From the NCBI GenBank assembly GCA_902765725.1, contig CACXAT010000002.1:62001-126000 (forward strand): DNA of 64,000 nucleotides. The letters run 5' to 3'. Shown piece after piece: positions 1 through 7,784 of this stretch (its first letter is position 1; the number at the start of each line of letters is the position of its first letter). Source of the stretch: an uncultured Lachnospiraceae bacterium. Its GTDB lineage: Bacteria > Bacillota > Clostridia > Lachnospirales > Lachnospiraceae. The translations under genes and the position numbers were made by a program. The notes under the pieces were generated by a model, which worked only from the letters and a program-made list of their open reading frames with translations, had not been told where the DNA came from and made no database searches.

Positions 1-1
1 T

Positions 2-562
2 TCCTATCACGGCATCGTCTATGCGGAGAAGTTCGGACAGGAGGGTGCATTTATCACGAAGGCGACCTCCCAGCTGATGCGCGACTTCGGGTGCGTGCAG
101 TCTCCGCAGAGTGCATTTTATCTGAATCTCGGACTGGAGTCCCTGCATGTGCGTATGCCCAGACATGTGGAGAACGGGCAGGCGGTTGCCGAATTCCTGG
201 AGGCGCATCCGCTGGTGACGCATGTGAATTATTCCGGTCTTCCCTCCAGCCCCTACTATGAGCGGGCGAAGAAGTATATGCCGAAGGGCGGCTGCGGCGT
301 GGTCTCCTTCGAGCTGTCCGGCGGACGCCCGATGGCGGAAGTGTTCATGAAGCATCTGAAGCTTGCGGCGATCGAGACCCATGTTGCGGACGCGCGTACC
401 TGCTGCCTGAATCCGGCAACCAGTACGCACCGTCAGATGAATGATGAAGAACTGATCGCGGCCGGAGTGCCGGCCGGGATGGTCCGCATGTCCTGCGGCC
501 TGGAGGATAAGGAAGATCTGATCGCGGATCTGTCCCAGGCGCTGGACGCGTGCGCGGGCTGA
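2..562 (+). CDS. O-acetylhomoserine sulfhydrylase family PLP enzyme, 3' part
   Basis: This is the C-terminal 186 residues of a Cys/Met-metabolism PLP enzyme; the start and the PLP-lysine region lie before the window. The frame is open from base 2. The visible part matches the O-acetylhomoserine sulfhydrylase (MetY) branch: YHGIVYAEKFG, QLMRDFG, a GLESLHVRM segment, the SPYYERAKKYMPKG block and the substrate-side NPATSTHRQ loop, then VRMSCGLED near the end. Family members use sulfide or methanethiol with O-acetylhomoserine to make homocysteine or methionine, in the cytosol. One small oddity is ARTCCLNP, where relatives usually have no Cys pair. A strong intrinsic terminator follows, so it ends its transcription unit. 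Cystathionine synthase or lyase relatives cannot be fully excluded without the N-terminus. Confidence 0.85.
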   Translation, partial: SYHGIVYAEKFGQEGAFITKATSQLMRDFGCVQSPQSAFYLNLGLESLHVRMPRHVENGQAVAEFLEAHPLVTHVNYSGLPSSPYYERAKKYMPKGGCGVVSFELSGGRPMAEVFMKHLKLAAIETHVADARTCCLNPATSTHRQMNDEELIAAGVPAGMVRMSCGLEDKEDLIADLSQALDACAG

Positions 563-608
563 GCGATTGTAATGAATTGATGAAAATAGAGTATTGCATA
601 ATTACAGA

Positions 609-645
609 GAATCCCTGCCTCCTCGCAAGAAGGAGACAGGGATTC
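609..645 (+). terminator. Intrinsic terminator
   Basis: A 9-bp perfect outer stem (GAATCCCTG with CAGGGATTC) continues into a CCTCCT/AGGAG inner stem and is followed by a T/A-rich run. It ends transcription of the PLP-enzyme gene and may also stop the minus-strand gene that converges on it. Confidence 0.85.
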
Positions 646-689
646 TTATATATTGTTCATCTGTTATTATTTATACTGCCTGAAGGTGC

Positions 690-1058
690 TCACATGGGGA
701 TCCTGCCGGTGACCGGCTTGCCCGTGATCGCGACCCGCATGCCCCAGGCTACGGAATCGGCGGCTGCTTCCAGGTTATCCCGGACATTTCTGCAGGCCTT
801 TTTCAGGGCTCTGCGGGCATGGGATACACGAAACAAAGGCTGAAGATCATAATCGAAGAGATCCTCTTCCTGTTCATGATCCCGGAAGTCCTCGTCTGTT
901 ACGTTCATATCCAGGTACTGCAGCAAGGTCATCGCACGACCGGATCCAAGAAGGATCGCCTTCCGGAAGCAGTCCCGGGCAGCTTCATCTCTTCCGTCCT
1001 CCATGAAACGGATCCCTTCGGTCTCGTAGTATTCCATCTGATTCATCTGTGTACGCAT
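690..1058 (-). CDS. Hypothetical small acidic protein
   Basis: I do not recognise this 122-residue protein. The start was chosen at 1058 because a GGGAGG ribosome site lies just upstream of that ATG, whereas an in-frame ATG at 1109 has none. The N-terminal half resembles a single TPR-like helical hairpin: a Tyr-Glu-rich helix, an alanine-rich helix with ARDCFRKAI, then a turn rich in Gly and Ser. The middle is very acidic (HEQEEDLFDYD) and the C-terminal third is basic and helical. There is no signal peptide or membrane segment. It is transcribed alone, convergent to the upstream gene. The opposite-strand open frame at 819-1145 has no ribosome site and a poor composition, so I prefer this strand. 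Confidence 0.6.
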   Translation of the reverse strand: MRTQMNQMEYYETEGIRFMEDGRDEAARDCFRKAILLGSGRAMTLLQYLDMNVTDEDFRDHEQEEDLFDYDLQPLFRVSHARRALKKACRNVRDNLEAAADSVAWGMRVAITGKPVTGRIPM

Positions 1059-1260
1059 TCTGATTACCTCCCCTGGTTTGAAACCCCTGATCTGTACCGC
1101 GCGTCTCATATAGCAGCAGTGTATAGGGCAAATATGTCTGAATAGTGTTTATTTCATTAGCCAAAGATTAAGTTCATCTGAAATTCGGCCGGGCCATATG
1201 ATATATTCTAGATATCTATACGCAGCGGCGCGGATAAATCCACGCATTGGCTGCAAAAGT

Positions 1261-1296
1261 TTTGCCGGAAATATTTGCCGGAAATGTTTTGCCGGG
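1261..1296 (+). repeat. 13-bp tandem repeats ahead of the FMN-protein gene
   Basis: TTTGCCGGAAATA at 1261-1273 is followed directly by TTTGCCGGAAATG at 1274-1286 and then by a partial third copy, TTTGCCGGG, at 1288-1296. The repeats end about 40 bases before the ATG at 1338. They could be an operator for a regulator; no regulator gene is adjacent, so this is inference from position only. Confidence 0.55.
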
Positions 1297-1337
1297 TCTG
1301 TGCGGCAGGTACATGCTCAGACCGGGAGGGAGGTTTT

Positions 1338-1805
1338 ATGTTTCGAGAGATGAGAAGAAAGCGGCAGCAGACGGAGGATGCGGTCTGTCTCGAGATATTG
1401 CGGACGGCGAAGAGGGGCGTGCTGGCAGTGCTGGGGGACGGGGAATATCCTTATACTGTGCCGATGGATTTTGTATATGAGGATGGCTTCATCTACTTCC
1501 ACTGCGCGAAGGAGGGACATAAGCTCGATGCGGTCAGAAAGCATGACAAGGTGTCCTTCTGCGTTCTCAGTGAACCGGTGCCGGAGGAGGGTTCGTGGTG
1601 GTTCCACGTCACCAGTGTGATCGCCTTCGGGAGGATCAGCGAGGTGGAGGATCCGAAGGAGCATGACCGGTGTCTGCGGCTTCTGGCCCATAAATATATG
1701 CCGGAGGAGGAGATCGAGGGGGATATGCAGAGAAATGCGGCCCGCGCAGTGGTGCTGGCTCTTCGCGTCGAGCATATGACCGGAAAGCAGGTGAAGGAAC
1801 AATGA
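1338..1805 (+). CDS. Pyridoxamine 5'-phosphate oxidase family FMN-binding protein (NimA-like)
   Basis: A 155-residue flavin-binding split-barrel protein. It opens with a basic helix (MFREMRRKRQ), then the family's pattern of a regulatory helix and a strand ending GEYPYTVPMDFVYEDG, followed by IYFHCAKEGHK, typical of the Pyridox_ox_2/NimA group that binds FMN and, in some cases, reduces nitroimidazoles. The start at 1338 was chosen for its GGGAGGGAGG ribosome site; an upstream in-frame ATG at 1275 lacks one. The stop overlaps the next start by four bases (ATGA), so it is translationally coupled to the nitrilase-family gene. The physiological substrate is unknown; a general flavin reductase role is inference. 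Confidence 0.85.
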   Translation: MFREMRRKRQQTEDAVCLEILRTAKRGVLAVLGDGEYPYTVPMDFVYEDGFIYFHCAKEGHKLDAVRKHDKVSFCVLSEPVPEEGSWWFHVTSVIAFGRISEVEDPKEHDRCLRLLAHKYMPEEEIEGDMQRNAARAVVLALRVEHMTGKQVKEQ

Positions 1806-2638
1806 AGGCATCAGTCTGGGCGGTGCAGATGCGAACCCTCGCATCACCGCGGGAGAACCTGGAGAAGGTGAGAGCGATGCTGGAGAGTGCTGCAGCGAAG
1901 GACCCGGCGCCGGATGTGATCGTTCTTCCCGAGATCTTCACCTGCCCTTATGACAACAGCTGCTTTCCGGTGTTTGCCCAGGAGGAAGAAGGGGAGGTCT
2001 GCCGGGAGCTTTCGAAGATCGCGCAGGATCACCATGCATATCTGGTCGGGGGCTCGGTCCCGGAGCGTGGCGCGGACGGGCGGATCTACAATACTTCGTA
2101 TGTATATGACCGCGCGGGGGGCCGGATCGCGAAGCACAGGAAGGTCCATCTGTTTGATATCGATGTTCCGGGCGGACAGTATTTCCGGGAGTCGGATGTG
2201 CTGTCGCCCGGAGATTCGGTGACGGTCTTTGACACGGAGTTCGGGAAAATGGGCGTGTGTATCTGTTTTGACATACGCTTTCCTGAGATGTTCCTTGAGA
2301 TGAGGAAAATGGGCGTGCGGATGGTATTCGTCCCGGCTGCCTTCAACATGACAACAGGACCTGCCCACTGGGAGGTCCTGTTCAGAAGCCGAGCGATGGA
2401 TCAGCAGATCTATATGCTGGGCTGTTCCCCCGCAAGGAATGCGGAGGCTTCCTATATTGCCTATGGCCACAGCATCCTGACCGATCCCTGGGGCAGGGTC
2501 GTCAGGGAGCTGGACGAGCGGGAGGGGATCCTGCGGGCAGAGGTTGATCTGGACTATGTGGATGCCGTCCGGCAGCAGATCCCTCTTGGTTCACATGGTG
2601 TTTCTGCGCCCGTACATTTTGGCAAGTCCGCCCTCTGA
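1802..2638 (+). CDS. Carbon-nitrogen hydrolase (Nit2 / omega-amidase type)
   Basis: A 278-residue nitrilase-superfamily amidase. The catalytic triad is visible: Glu44 in LPEIF, Lys114 in KHRKVHLFD and Cys155 in CFDIRFPE. The sequence is closest to the Nit2/omega-amidase branch, which hydrolyses alpha-ketoglutaramate and similar omega-amides to the 2-oxo acid plus ammonia in the cytosol. Length is normal for the branch (about 260-280). Its ATG overlaps the stop of the FMN-protein gene, so the two form an operon. The last 48 bases overlap the 3' end of the convergent serine dehydratase gene, so both C-termini are encoded by the same DNA. The branch assignment is by sequence feel; other amidases are possible. 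Confidence 0.9.
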   Translation: MKASVWAVQMRTLASPRENLEKVRAMLESAAAKDPAPDVIVLPEIFTCPYDNSCFPVFAQEEEGEVCRELSKIAQDHHAYLVGGSVPERGADGRIYNTSYVYDRAGGRIAKHRKVHLFDIDVPGGQYFRESDVLSPGDSVTVFDTEFGKMGVCICFDIRFPEMFLEMRKMGVRMVFVPAAFNMTTGPAHWEVLFRSRAMDQQIYMLGCSPARNAEASYIAYGHSILTDPWGRVVRELDEREGILRAEVDLDYVDAVRQQIPLGSHGVSAPVHFGKSAL

Positions 2639-3805
2639 AGTCTCCAGGAACCGCTTATTCATGCTGATGCCGGTCTCATACATGGTACGCACTGCGATGT
2701 CAAATGAGATCCGCTGGGTCTCTGAGAGGAAATAGGAAAGGTTGCAGGCGTTCATGGCGCGCGTTGCCGCGACGGCATTGCGCTCGATGCAGGGAACCTG
2801 GACCAGGCCAAGGATCGGGTCACAGGTCAGCCCGAGGTGATGCTCCAGCGCAATCTCTGCGGCGTACTGGATCTGGTTGGTCGACAGGCCGTACAGATAG
2901 TCCAGTCCGGCTGCCGCCATGGAACATGCGGATCCGATCTCTGCCTGGCAGCCGCACTCGGCTCCGGAGACGGAGGCATTGTGTCTGATCAGGTTGCCGA
3001 TCAGGCCCGCGACCTCCAGACCGGAGACGATCTGCTCGTCCGTCAGGTGCCGCTGCTCCTGGACGTATTTGAATACGGCCGGAACCACTCCGCAGGAGCC
3101 GCAGGTCGGAGCCGTGACGACCGTACCGCAGTCTGCGTTCTGCTCGCTGGTGGCAAATGCGTACGCGGAGATCAGCCGGGTCTCACTTACCTGGGGATGG
3201 TCATGCTCCATCCTGAAATCATACAGCTTCTTGGCTTTCCTCTCTACCTTCAGCGGCCCGGGCAGCAGTCCCTCAGTCTCCAGACCTTCCCGGATCGTGG
3301 TCTTCATCTGCTCCCAGACAACGCGCAGATAGTCGCGGATCTCAGGCCCTTCTGTCAGCTCTACGTATTCCGCCAGGTCCAGAGTTCGGAACTGGCAGAA
3401 CTCCAGAACCTCGGCAAATGAATTCTCCGGGTAGACTTCCTCACCCCTGCTTTCTTCTCGTCCGGGGATACGGATATCGCCGCCGCCGATCGATTCTGCC
3501 CGCATGACATCCACGGGCTGCCCGTCCTTAAGGGCGGTAAAGTCCATCGTATTGGGATGGGTGACATCCTCCGGTGTCTCCTTGCAGAAGATCACCTCCG
3601 TGGGAAACGGCGCCAGAGTCTCGTAGAGCACCCGGTCGGTGCCGTGACCTTTTCCTGTTTTGCTAAGAGACCCGTACAGCCTGACCTGGAATGCATCTGC
3701 GTCCGGATGCTCCGTTTTGAAGATCTGCGCGGCTTTCTCCGGACCCATGGTGTGGGAGCTGGAAGGACCGCGTCCGATCTTGAATACTTCTTTGACTGAT
3801 CTCAT
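2591..3805 (-). CDS. L-serine ammonia-lyase, iron-sulfur-dependent, single-chain
   Basis: A 404-residue L-serine dehydratase that converts L-serine to pyruvate and ammonia with a [4Fe-4S] cluster. Both the beta region (residues 1 to about 160, starting FKIGRGPSSSHTMGP) and the alpha catalytic region are on one chain, unlike the split SdaAA/SdaAB enzymes of many Firmicutes. Likely cluster ligands are Cys286 (in CGCQAE), Cys328 (in LTCDP) and Cys339 (in VPCIERN); the TAPTCGSCG stretch is also conserved in the family. A short non-coding gap separates it from the divergent EamA gene. Its 3' end overlaps the nitrilase-family gene on the other strand. The usual C-terminal TSEGGLA is present, followed by a short extra tail lying in the overlap. 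Confidence 0.95.
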   Translation of the reverse strand: MRSVKEVFKIGRGPSSSHTMGPEKAAQIFKTEHPDADAFQVRLYGSLSKTGKGHGTDRVLYETLAPFPTEVIFCKETPEDVTHPNTMDFTALKDGQPVDVMRAESIGGGDIRIPGREESRGEEVYPENSFAEVLEFCQFRTLDLAEYVELTEGPEIRDYLRVVWEQMKTTIREGLETEGLLPGPLKVERKAKKLYDFRMEHDHPQVSETRLISAYAFATSEQNADCGTVVTAPTCGSCGVVPAVFKYVQEQRHLTDEQIVSGLEVAGLIGNLIRHNASVSGAECGCQAEIGSACSMAAAGLDYLYGLSTNQIQYAAEIALEHHLGLTCDPILGLVQVPCIERNAVAATRAMNACNLSYFLSETQRISFDIAVRTMYETGISMNKRFLETSEGGLAKMYGRRNTM

Positions 3806-4002
3806 ATCAATACCCCTCTCTGTGTAGGTAACGGATCGTTTTGTACTGTATTCATATTATAAGGCCCCGAGAACGTTCATACAACCTCCGGGGGATTCGT
3901 ATGGAACAGGGAGACAAACTCTGGTATGATATTTTTCAGGCGGATGAAACGCCGCGCGGCCGGGCGATGGTATGCCGGCTGCGTACTTGAATTAATGAAG
4001 AA

Positions 4003-4959
4003 ATGGATACCGGAGCAGTGAGAACAGATACAGGCGCCGCAGAGCGCGGATACGGATATATACCGATTGCAATACTATGTAATATTCTGTGGGGGAGCGC
4101 GATCCCCTTTATCAATGTCGGATACAGGCTGTTCGGGATCGGAGCCGGGCAGAGCGGATCGCAGATACTGTTCGCAGGCTGCAGGTTCTTTCTGGCAGGG
4201 TGGATCACCGTACTGATCCGTTCGGTTTCGCTTGGAAGGGCGGCCCTGCCAAAGAGAGAAAACCTTCCCTGCGTCCTGAAGCTTGCCGCGACGCAGACCA
4301 TCGGCCAGTATGTGCTGTTCTACATCGGGGTGGCGCATACGATCAGTGTGAAGGCGTCGATCATAACAGGTCTGGGTGCCTTTGTATCCATCCTGATCGC
4401 AAGCTACGTGTTTCATTACGAGACGATGGACCGGAGGAAATGGGCCGGAGGCCTTCTGGGCGTACTGGGAGTTGTCGTGATGAACTGGAGAGCGGACGGC
4501 TTTGGCGGCGGGATATCTCTGGCCGGGGAAGGCGCCCTGCTGCTGTCTATGATCAGCTGCGCAGTGAGCGCGGGACAGATCAAGCGGTACGGGCAGAGGG
4601 AGGATCCGGTGACGCTGAACGGATGGCAGTTTATCACGGGCGGAGCGGTGATGATCCTGGTGGGTCTGCTTCTGAGAGGGCGGCTGCAGCCGCAGGGGAT
4701 CAGGGCCTTCGGCGTGCTGCTGTATCTGGCATGCCTGTCTGCTGCCGCCTACTCGCTGTGGGCAATGCTGCTGAAGACCTGTCCGATCTCGAAGATCGCT
4801 GTTTTCATGTTCCTGCAGCCGCTGTTCGGGGTGATCCTCGGGATCGTGCTGGTGAGGCAGCCGATGGATATTCCGCTCATGCAGTATCTGGCCGCGCTGG
4901 CCCTGGTCTGTGCGTGTATCATCGTGATTCAGCACCGGCAAGGAAAACCGTCTTCATGA
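4003..4959 (+). CDS. EamA/DMT-family membrane transporter
   Basis: A 318-residue polytopic protein with about ten hydrophobic segments arranged as two EamA halves, each of five helices. The first half begins at IPIAILCNILWGSAIPFINVG, the second near GEGALLLSMISCAVSAGQIKR. Typical drug/metabolite transporter features are the N-terminal WG and the second-half helix with a PISKIAVFMFLQPLFGVILG motif. These proteins export amino acids, nucleobases or other metabolites; the substrate cannot be read from the sequence. It is transcribed away from the serine dehydratase gene, so a serine or related export role is only suggested by position. The ATG at 4003 follows a GAAGAA stretch, a weak ribosome site. 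Confidence 0.9.
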   Translation: MDTGAVRTDTGAAERGYGYIPIAILCNILWGSAIPFINVGYRLFGIGAGQSGSQILFAGCRFFLAGWITVLIRSVSLGRAALPKRENLPCVLKLAATQTIGQYVLFYIGVAHTISVKASIITGLGAFVSILIASYVFHYETMDRRKWAGGLLGVLGVVVMNWRADGFGGGISLAGEGALLLSMISCAVSAGQIKRYGQREDPVTLNGWQFITGGAVMILVGLLLRGRLQPQGIRAFGVLLYLACLSAAAYSLWAMLLKTCPISKIAVFMFLQPLFGVILGIVLVRQPMDIPLMQYLAALALVCACIIVIQHRQGKPSS

Positions 4960-5080
4960 CGCAGCGTAAAGAGCCCGCAGGTATGGTGGCTCATTGATTT
5001 CTACCTCAAAAGGATGTACGATACAATGTGTTTTTTACACTCAGAGAATGAATATCAAAGAACATGAAGGGTAGAAGTGC

Positions 5081-6682
5081 ATGTTTCATCTGTCGTCGTA
5101 CTTTTCTGTAGAATATATGCTGGTCCTCCTGCCGCTCAGTGTGGGCTTGTATCTGATTCTTCCGCAGAAGCTGCGCCGGCTCAGTCTGCTGCTGTGCAGC
5201 TGGGTATTTTTCTGGGCGGTCAGCGGCAGGCTGATCGTATATCTGCTGCTGTCGATCCTGCTGGTGTATCTCTTCGGGCTGTGGCTCGGAAAGGTACAGG
5301 AGGAGCAGGAGGCGGCACTTGCCGTATGCCAGAAACAGGAGAAGAAGACTGTCAGGGGCCGTTACCGGGCAAGGCTGCGGAACGTCTGTATACTGGGTGT
5401 TGTGCTGCATATCGGAATCCTGCTGGCGGTGAAATATACGCCGTTTATTTCCGATAACCTGAATGTGCTCCTGCGTGTGCTTCATCTGCCCGTGAAACTG
5501 ACGCGCCCTGTGTTTGCCGCACCTGTCGGTATCTCTTTTTATACGATGCAGGCGGCATCCTATCTTCTGGATGTACACAGAGGAAAGATCCGTGCGGACC
5601 GCAATCTTCTGCGGATCGCGCTCTATATGAGCTTCTTTCCCCAGATAATGGAGGGGCCGATCTGCCGGTACGAAGATACGGCGATGCGGCTGTGGGAGGC
5701 GCCGCGCATCCGATATGACGCGCTCACGCAGGGCACGCAGAGGATCCTGTGGGGACAGATGAAGAAGACGGTCGTTGCAGACCGCCTGAACCTGCTGATC
5801 GAAAATGTATTCTCCGGGTATGAGGCATACGACGGATGTGTCATAGCGCTGGCTGTTGTGTGCTATACGGTGCAGCTGTACATGGATTTTTCCGGTACCA
5901 TGGATGTGGTGATCGGGACCGGCCAGATCTTCGGGATCGAGATGCCGGAGAATTTCAGGAGACCGTTTTTCTCCAGGACGATATCGGAATTCTGGGCCAG
6001 GTGGCATATCACACTGGGGACATGGTTCAGGGACTATCTTTTTTACCCACTCTCTGTCTCAAAGCCGCTTAAGAAGCTCACTTCCAGGGCCAGGAAGCGT
6101 TTTGGGAACCATTACGGACCGCTGTTTGCGGGAGGTGTCGCTCTTGCTTGTGTCTGGCTGTGCAACGGGCTGTGGCACGGAGCCGGATGGCATTATATAG
6201 TGTTCGGGCTGTATCATTTTGCACTCATCCTTACCGGGAGCCTGCTCGCTCCGCCCGCAGCAAGGATCGCGGAGAAGCTGCACATCCAAAGGGACCATAT
6301 CCCTTACAGGATCCTGCAGACAGTTCGGACCTTCCTGCTGGTATGCGTCGGAGAACTGATCTTCCGCGCGCTCTCCCTGCGGCAGGCGGCGGGGATGCTG
6401 AAGAAGATATGCATGCAGTTTACGCTGGATACGTTCCGGGACGGATCGCTGTTTGCGATGGGGATGGACCGGCAGGATTATATCATCGTGCTTGTGGCTC
6501 TGGGGATCGTGTTTGCTGCAGGCTTTGTACAGGAGCGCGGGCTGCAGATCCGGAAGCATCTCGCAGGCAGGAACCTGGGAGTGCGGCTTGCGGCAGGATA
6601 TGCGCTGATCCTGTTTATCGTGATATTCGGCGCGTACGGGCAGGGTTATCTTCCGGTCAACCCGATCTACGCGGGGTTCTGA
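5081..6682 (+). CDS. MBOAT family O-acyltransferase (AlgI/DltB type)
   Basis: A 533-residue polytopic membrane protein. The N-terminus (YFSVEYMLVLLPLSVGLYLI) and the central blocks FPQIMEGPICRY and WHITLGTWFRDYLFYPL are typical of AlgI/PatA-like MBOAT proteins, and NGLWHGAGWHY carries the conserved catalytic histidine. Such proteins move an acetyl group from a cytosolic donor across the membrane to an extracytoplasmic acceptor, usually with a secreted SGNH partner. The next gene encodes such a partner 40 bases downstream, which supports a two-component O-acylation system acting on a surface glycan, peptidoglycan or teichoic acid. No dltA or dltC gene is nearby, so D-alanylation is unlikely. 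The acceptor is unknown. Confidence 0.9.
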   Translation: MFHLSSYFSVEYMLVLLPLSVGLYLILPQKLRRLSLLLCSWVFFWAVSGRLIVYLLLSILLVYLFGLWLGKVQEEQEAALAVCQKQEKKTVRGRYRARLRNVCILGVVLHIGILLAVKYTPFISDNLNVLLRVLHLPVKLTRPVFAAPVGISFYTMQAASYLLDVHRGKIRADRNLLRIALYMSFFPQIMEGPICRYEDTAMRLWEAPRIRYDALTQGTQRILWGQMKKTVVADRLNLLIENVFSGYEAYDGCVIALAVVCYTVQLYMDFSGTMDVVIGTGQIFGIEMPENFRRPFFSRTISEFWARWHITLGTWFRDYLFYPLSVSKPLKKLTSRARKRFGNHYGPLFAGGVALACVWLCNGLWHGAGWHYIVFGLYHFALILTGSLLAPPAARIAEKLHIQRDHIPYRILQTVRTFLLVCVGELIFRALSLRQAAGMLKKICMQFTLDTFRDGSLFAMGMDRQDYIIVLVALGIVFAAGFVQERGLQIRKHLAGRNLGVRLAAGYALILFIVIFGAYGQGYLPVNPIYAGF

Positions 6683-6722
6683 CATCAGCAGAGGGCAGCA
6701 TAGTGTGAAACAGAGGTAGAAA

Positions 6723-7697
6723 ATGACAGTCAGCAAAGGGCTATACATAAAAAGATGCGTCACTGCGGTGATCTTTTTTGCAGGATTGGCGCTCCTGCTG
6801 TGTCTGGTCTCCGCCGTATTCGTCCCGAAGGACAATACGCCGCAGGCTGGGATGGAAGAGGAGTATGCCAACGGGATCCTGGGGGAGCCGGAGAAGACGA
6901 TCGATGTGCTGATGGTAGGGGACAGCTATTCTTACACATCCACGATACCGCCTCAGATATGGAAAGAAACGGGAATCACATCCTACATATGCGGAACCAA
7001 TGATCAGTCGCTGGATTACACACTGGTCATGCTTGAGAGGGCTTTTCGCAGGCAGGATCTGAAGGTCGTGCTGTTGGAGGCAGACAGCATATACCGTGAG
7101 ATTACTCCGTTTAGCCTGCTGACCGGTTTCCTGTCGTCTGTTTTTCCTGTATTCCGGTATCATGACCGGTGGAAATCTCTCAGAGAGGAAGACTTCATGT
7201 CCAGACCGGCGTATACTTTAACTAAGGACTACAAAGGGTACAGGTATTACACGAAGATCGTTCCCGCGCCTGAAACAGAGCATATGGAGAAGACGGAGGA
7301 GGCACAGTCTGTGCCCGCTTCCTGCAGGCAGTATATGAGAAGGATCCGGAAGCTCTGCGACTCGCACGGCGCTGTTCTGGTGTTGGTGAGTGCGCCGAAC
7401 CGGGCTTACTGGAATTACAGCCGACACAACGGCATAAGCAGCCTGGCAGAAGAGTCCGGCTGTGATTATATCGATGCGAATCTTGCCCAGGACAGGATCG
7501 GGATCGACTGGTCACATGATACCTGTGACGGGGGAGATCACCTGAACCATGCAGGTGCAGTCAAGGCGACCGGCTGGCTGACGGAATATCTCACAGCGCT
7601 TGGAACCCTGGAAGATCACAGGGGGGATACAAAGTATGCGCACTGGGATAAAGCGCTGAGAAAATATGAGAAACAGGTACGGAGAGAGGATATCTGA
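6723..7697 (+). CDS. Membrane-anchored SGNH/GDSL-like protein, MBOAT partner
   Basis: A 324-residue protein with one N-terminal membrane anchor (about residues 12-33) and an extracytoplasmic domain. Block I of an SGNH hydrolase is visible as VGDSYS with the candidate nucleophile Ser68, and the C-terminal DHLNHAG supplies the Asp/His pair. The layout resembles AlgX/AlgJ or DltD, which accept an acyl group from an MBOAT protein and transfer it to polymer outside the membrane. It lies directly after the MBOAT gene. The insert between residues about 115 and 200 is poorly matched to known relatives in my memory, so the acceptor is unknown. An inverted repeat at 7748-7766 separates it from the next gene. 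Confidence 0.85.
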   Translation: MTVSKGLYIKRCVTAVIFFAGLALLLCLVSAVFVPKDNTPQAGMEEEYANGILGEPEKTIDVLMVGDSYSYTSTIPPQIWKETGITSYICGTNDQSLDYTLVMLERAFRRQDLKVVLLEADSIYREITPFSLLTGFLSSVFPVFRYHDRWKSLREEDFMSRPAYTLTKDYKGYRYYTKIVPAPETEHMEKTEEAQSVPASCRQYMRRIRKLCDSHGAVLVLVSAPNRAYWNYSRHNGISSLAEESGCDYIDANLAQDRIGIDWSHDTCDGGDHLNHAGAVKATGWLTEYLTALGTLEDHRGDTKYAHWDKALRKYEKQVRREDI

Positions 7698-7784
7698 GAT
7701 ATACTGAAATCCACAGGATCGTCAGTACTTCAAATAAAGTGCAGCAATCCGTATATCACACGGATGTAAGAGAAAGGCAGCATC

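Noticed and set aside
819..1145. 108-codon plus-strand open frame opposite the small acidic protein
   Set aside because: No ribosome site, and the minus-strand frame has a GGGAGG site and a more protein-like composition.
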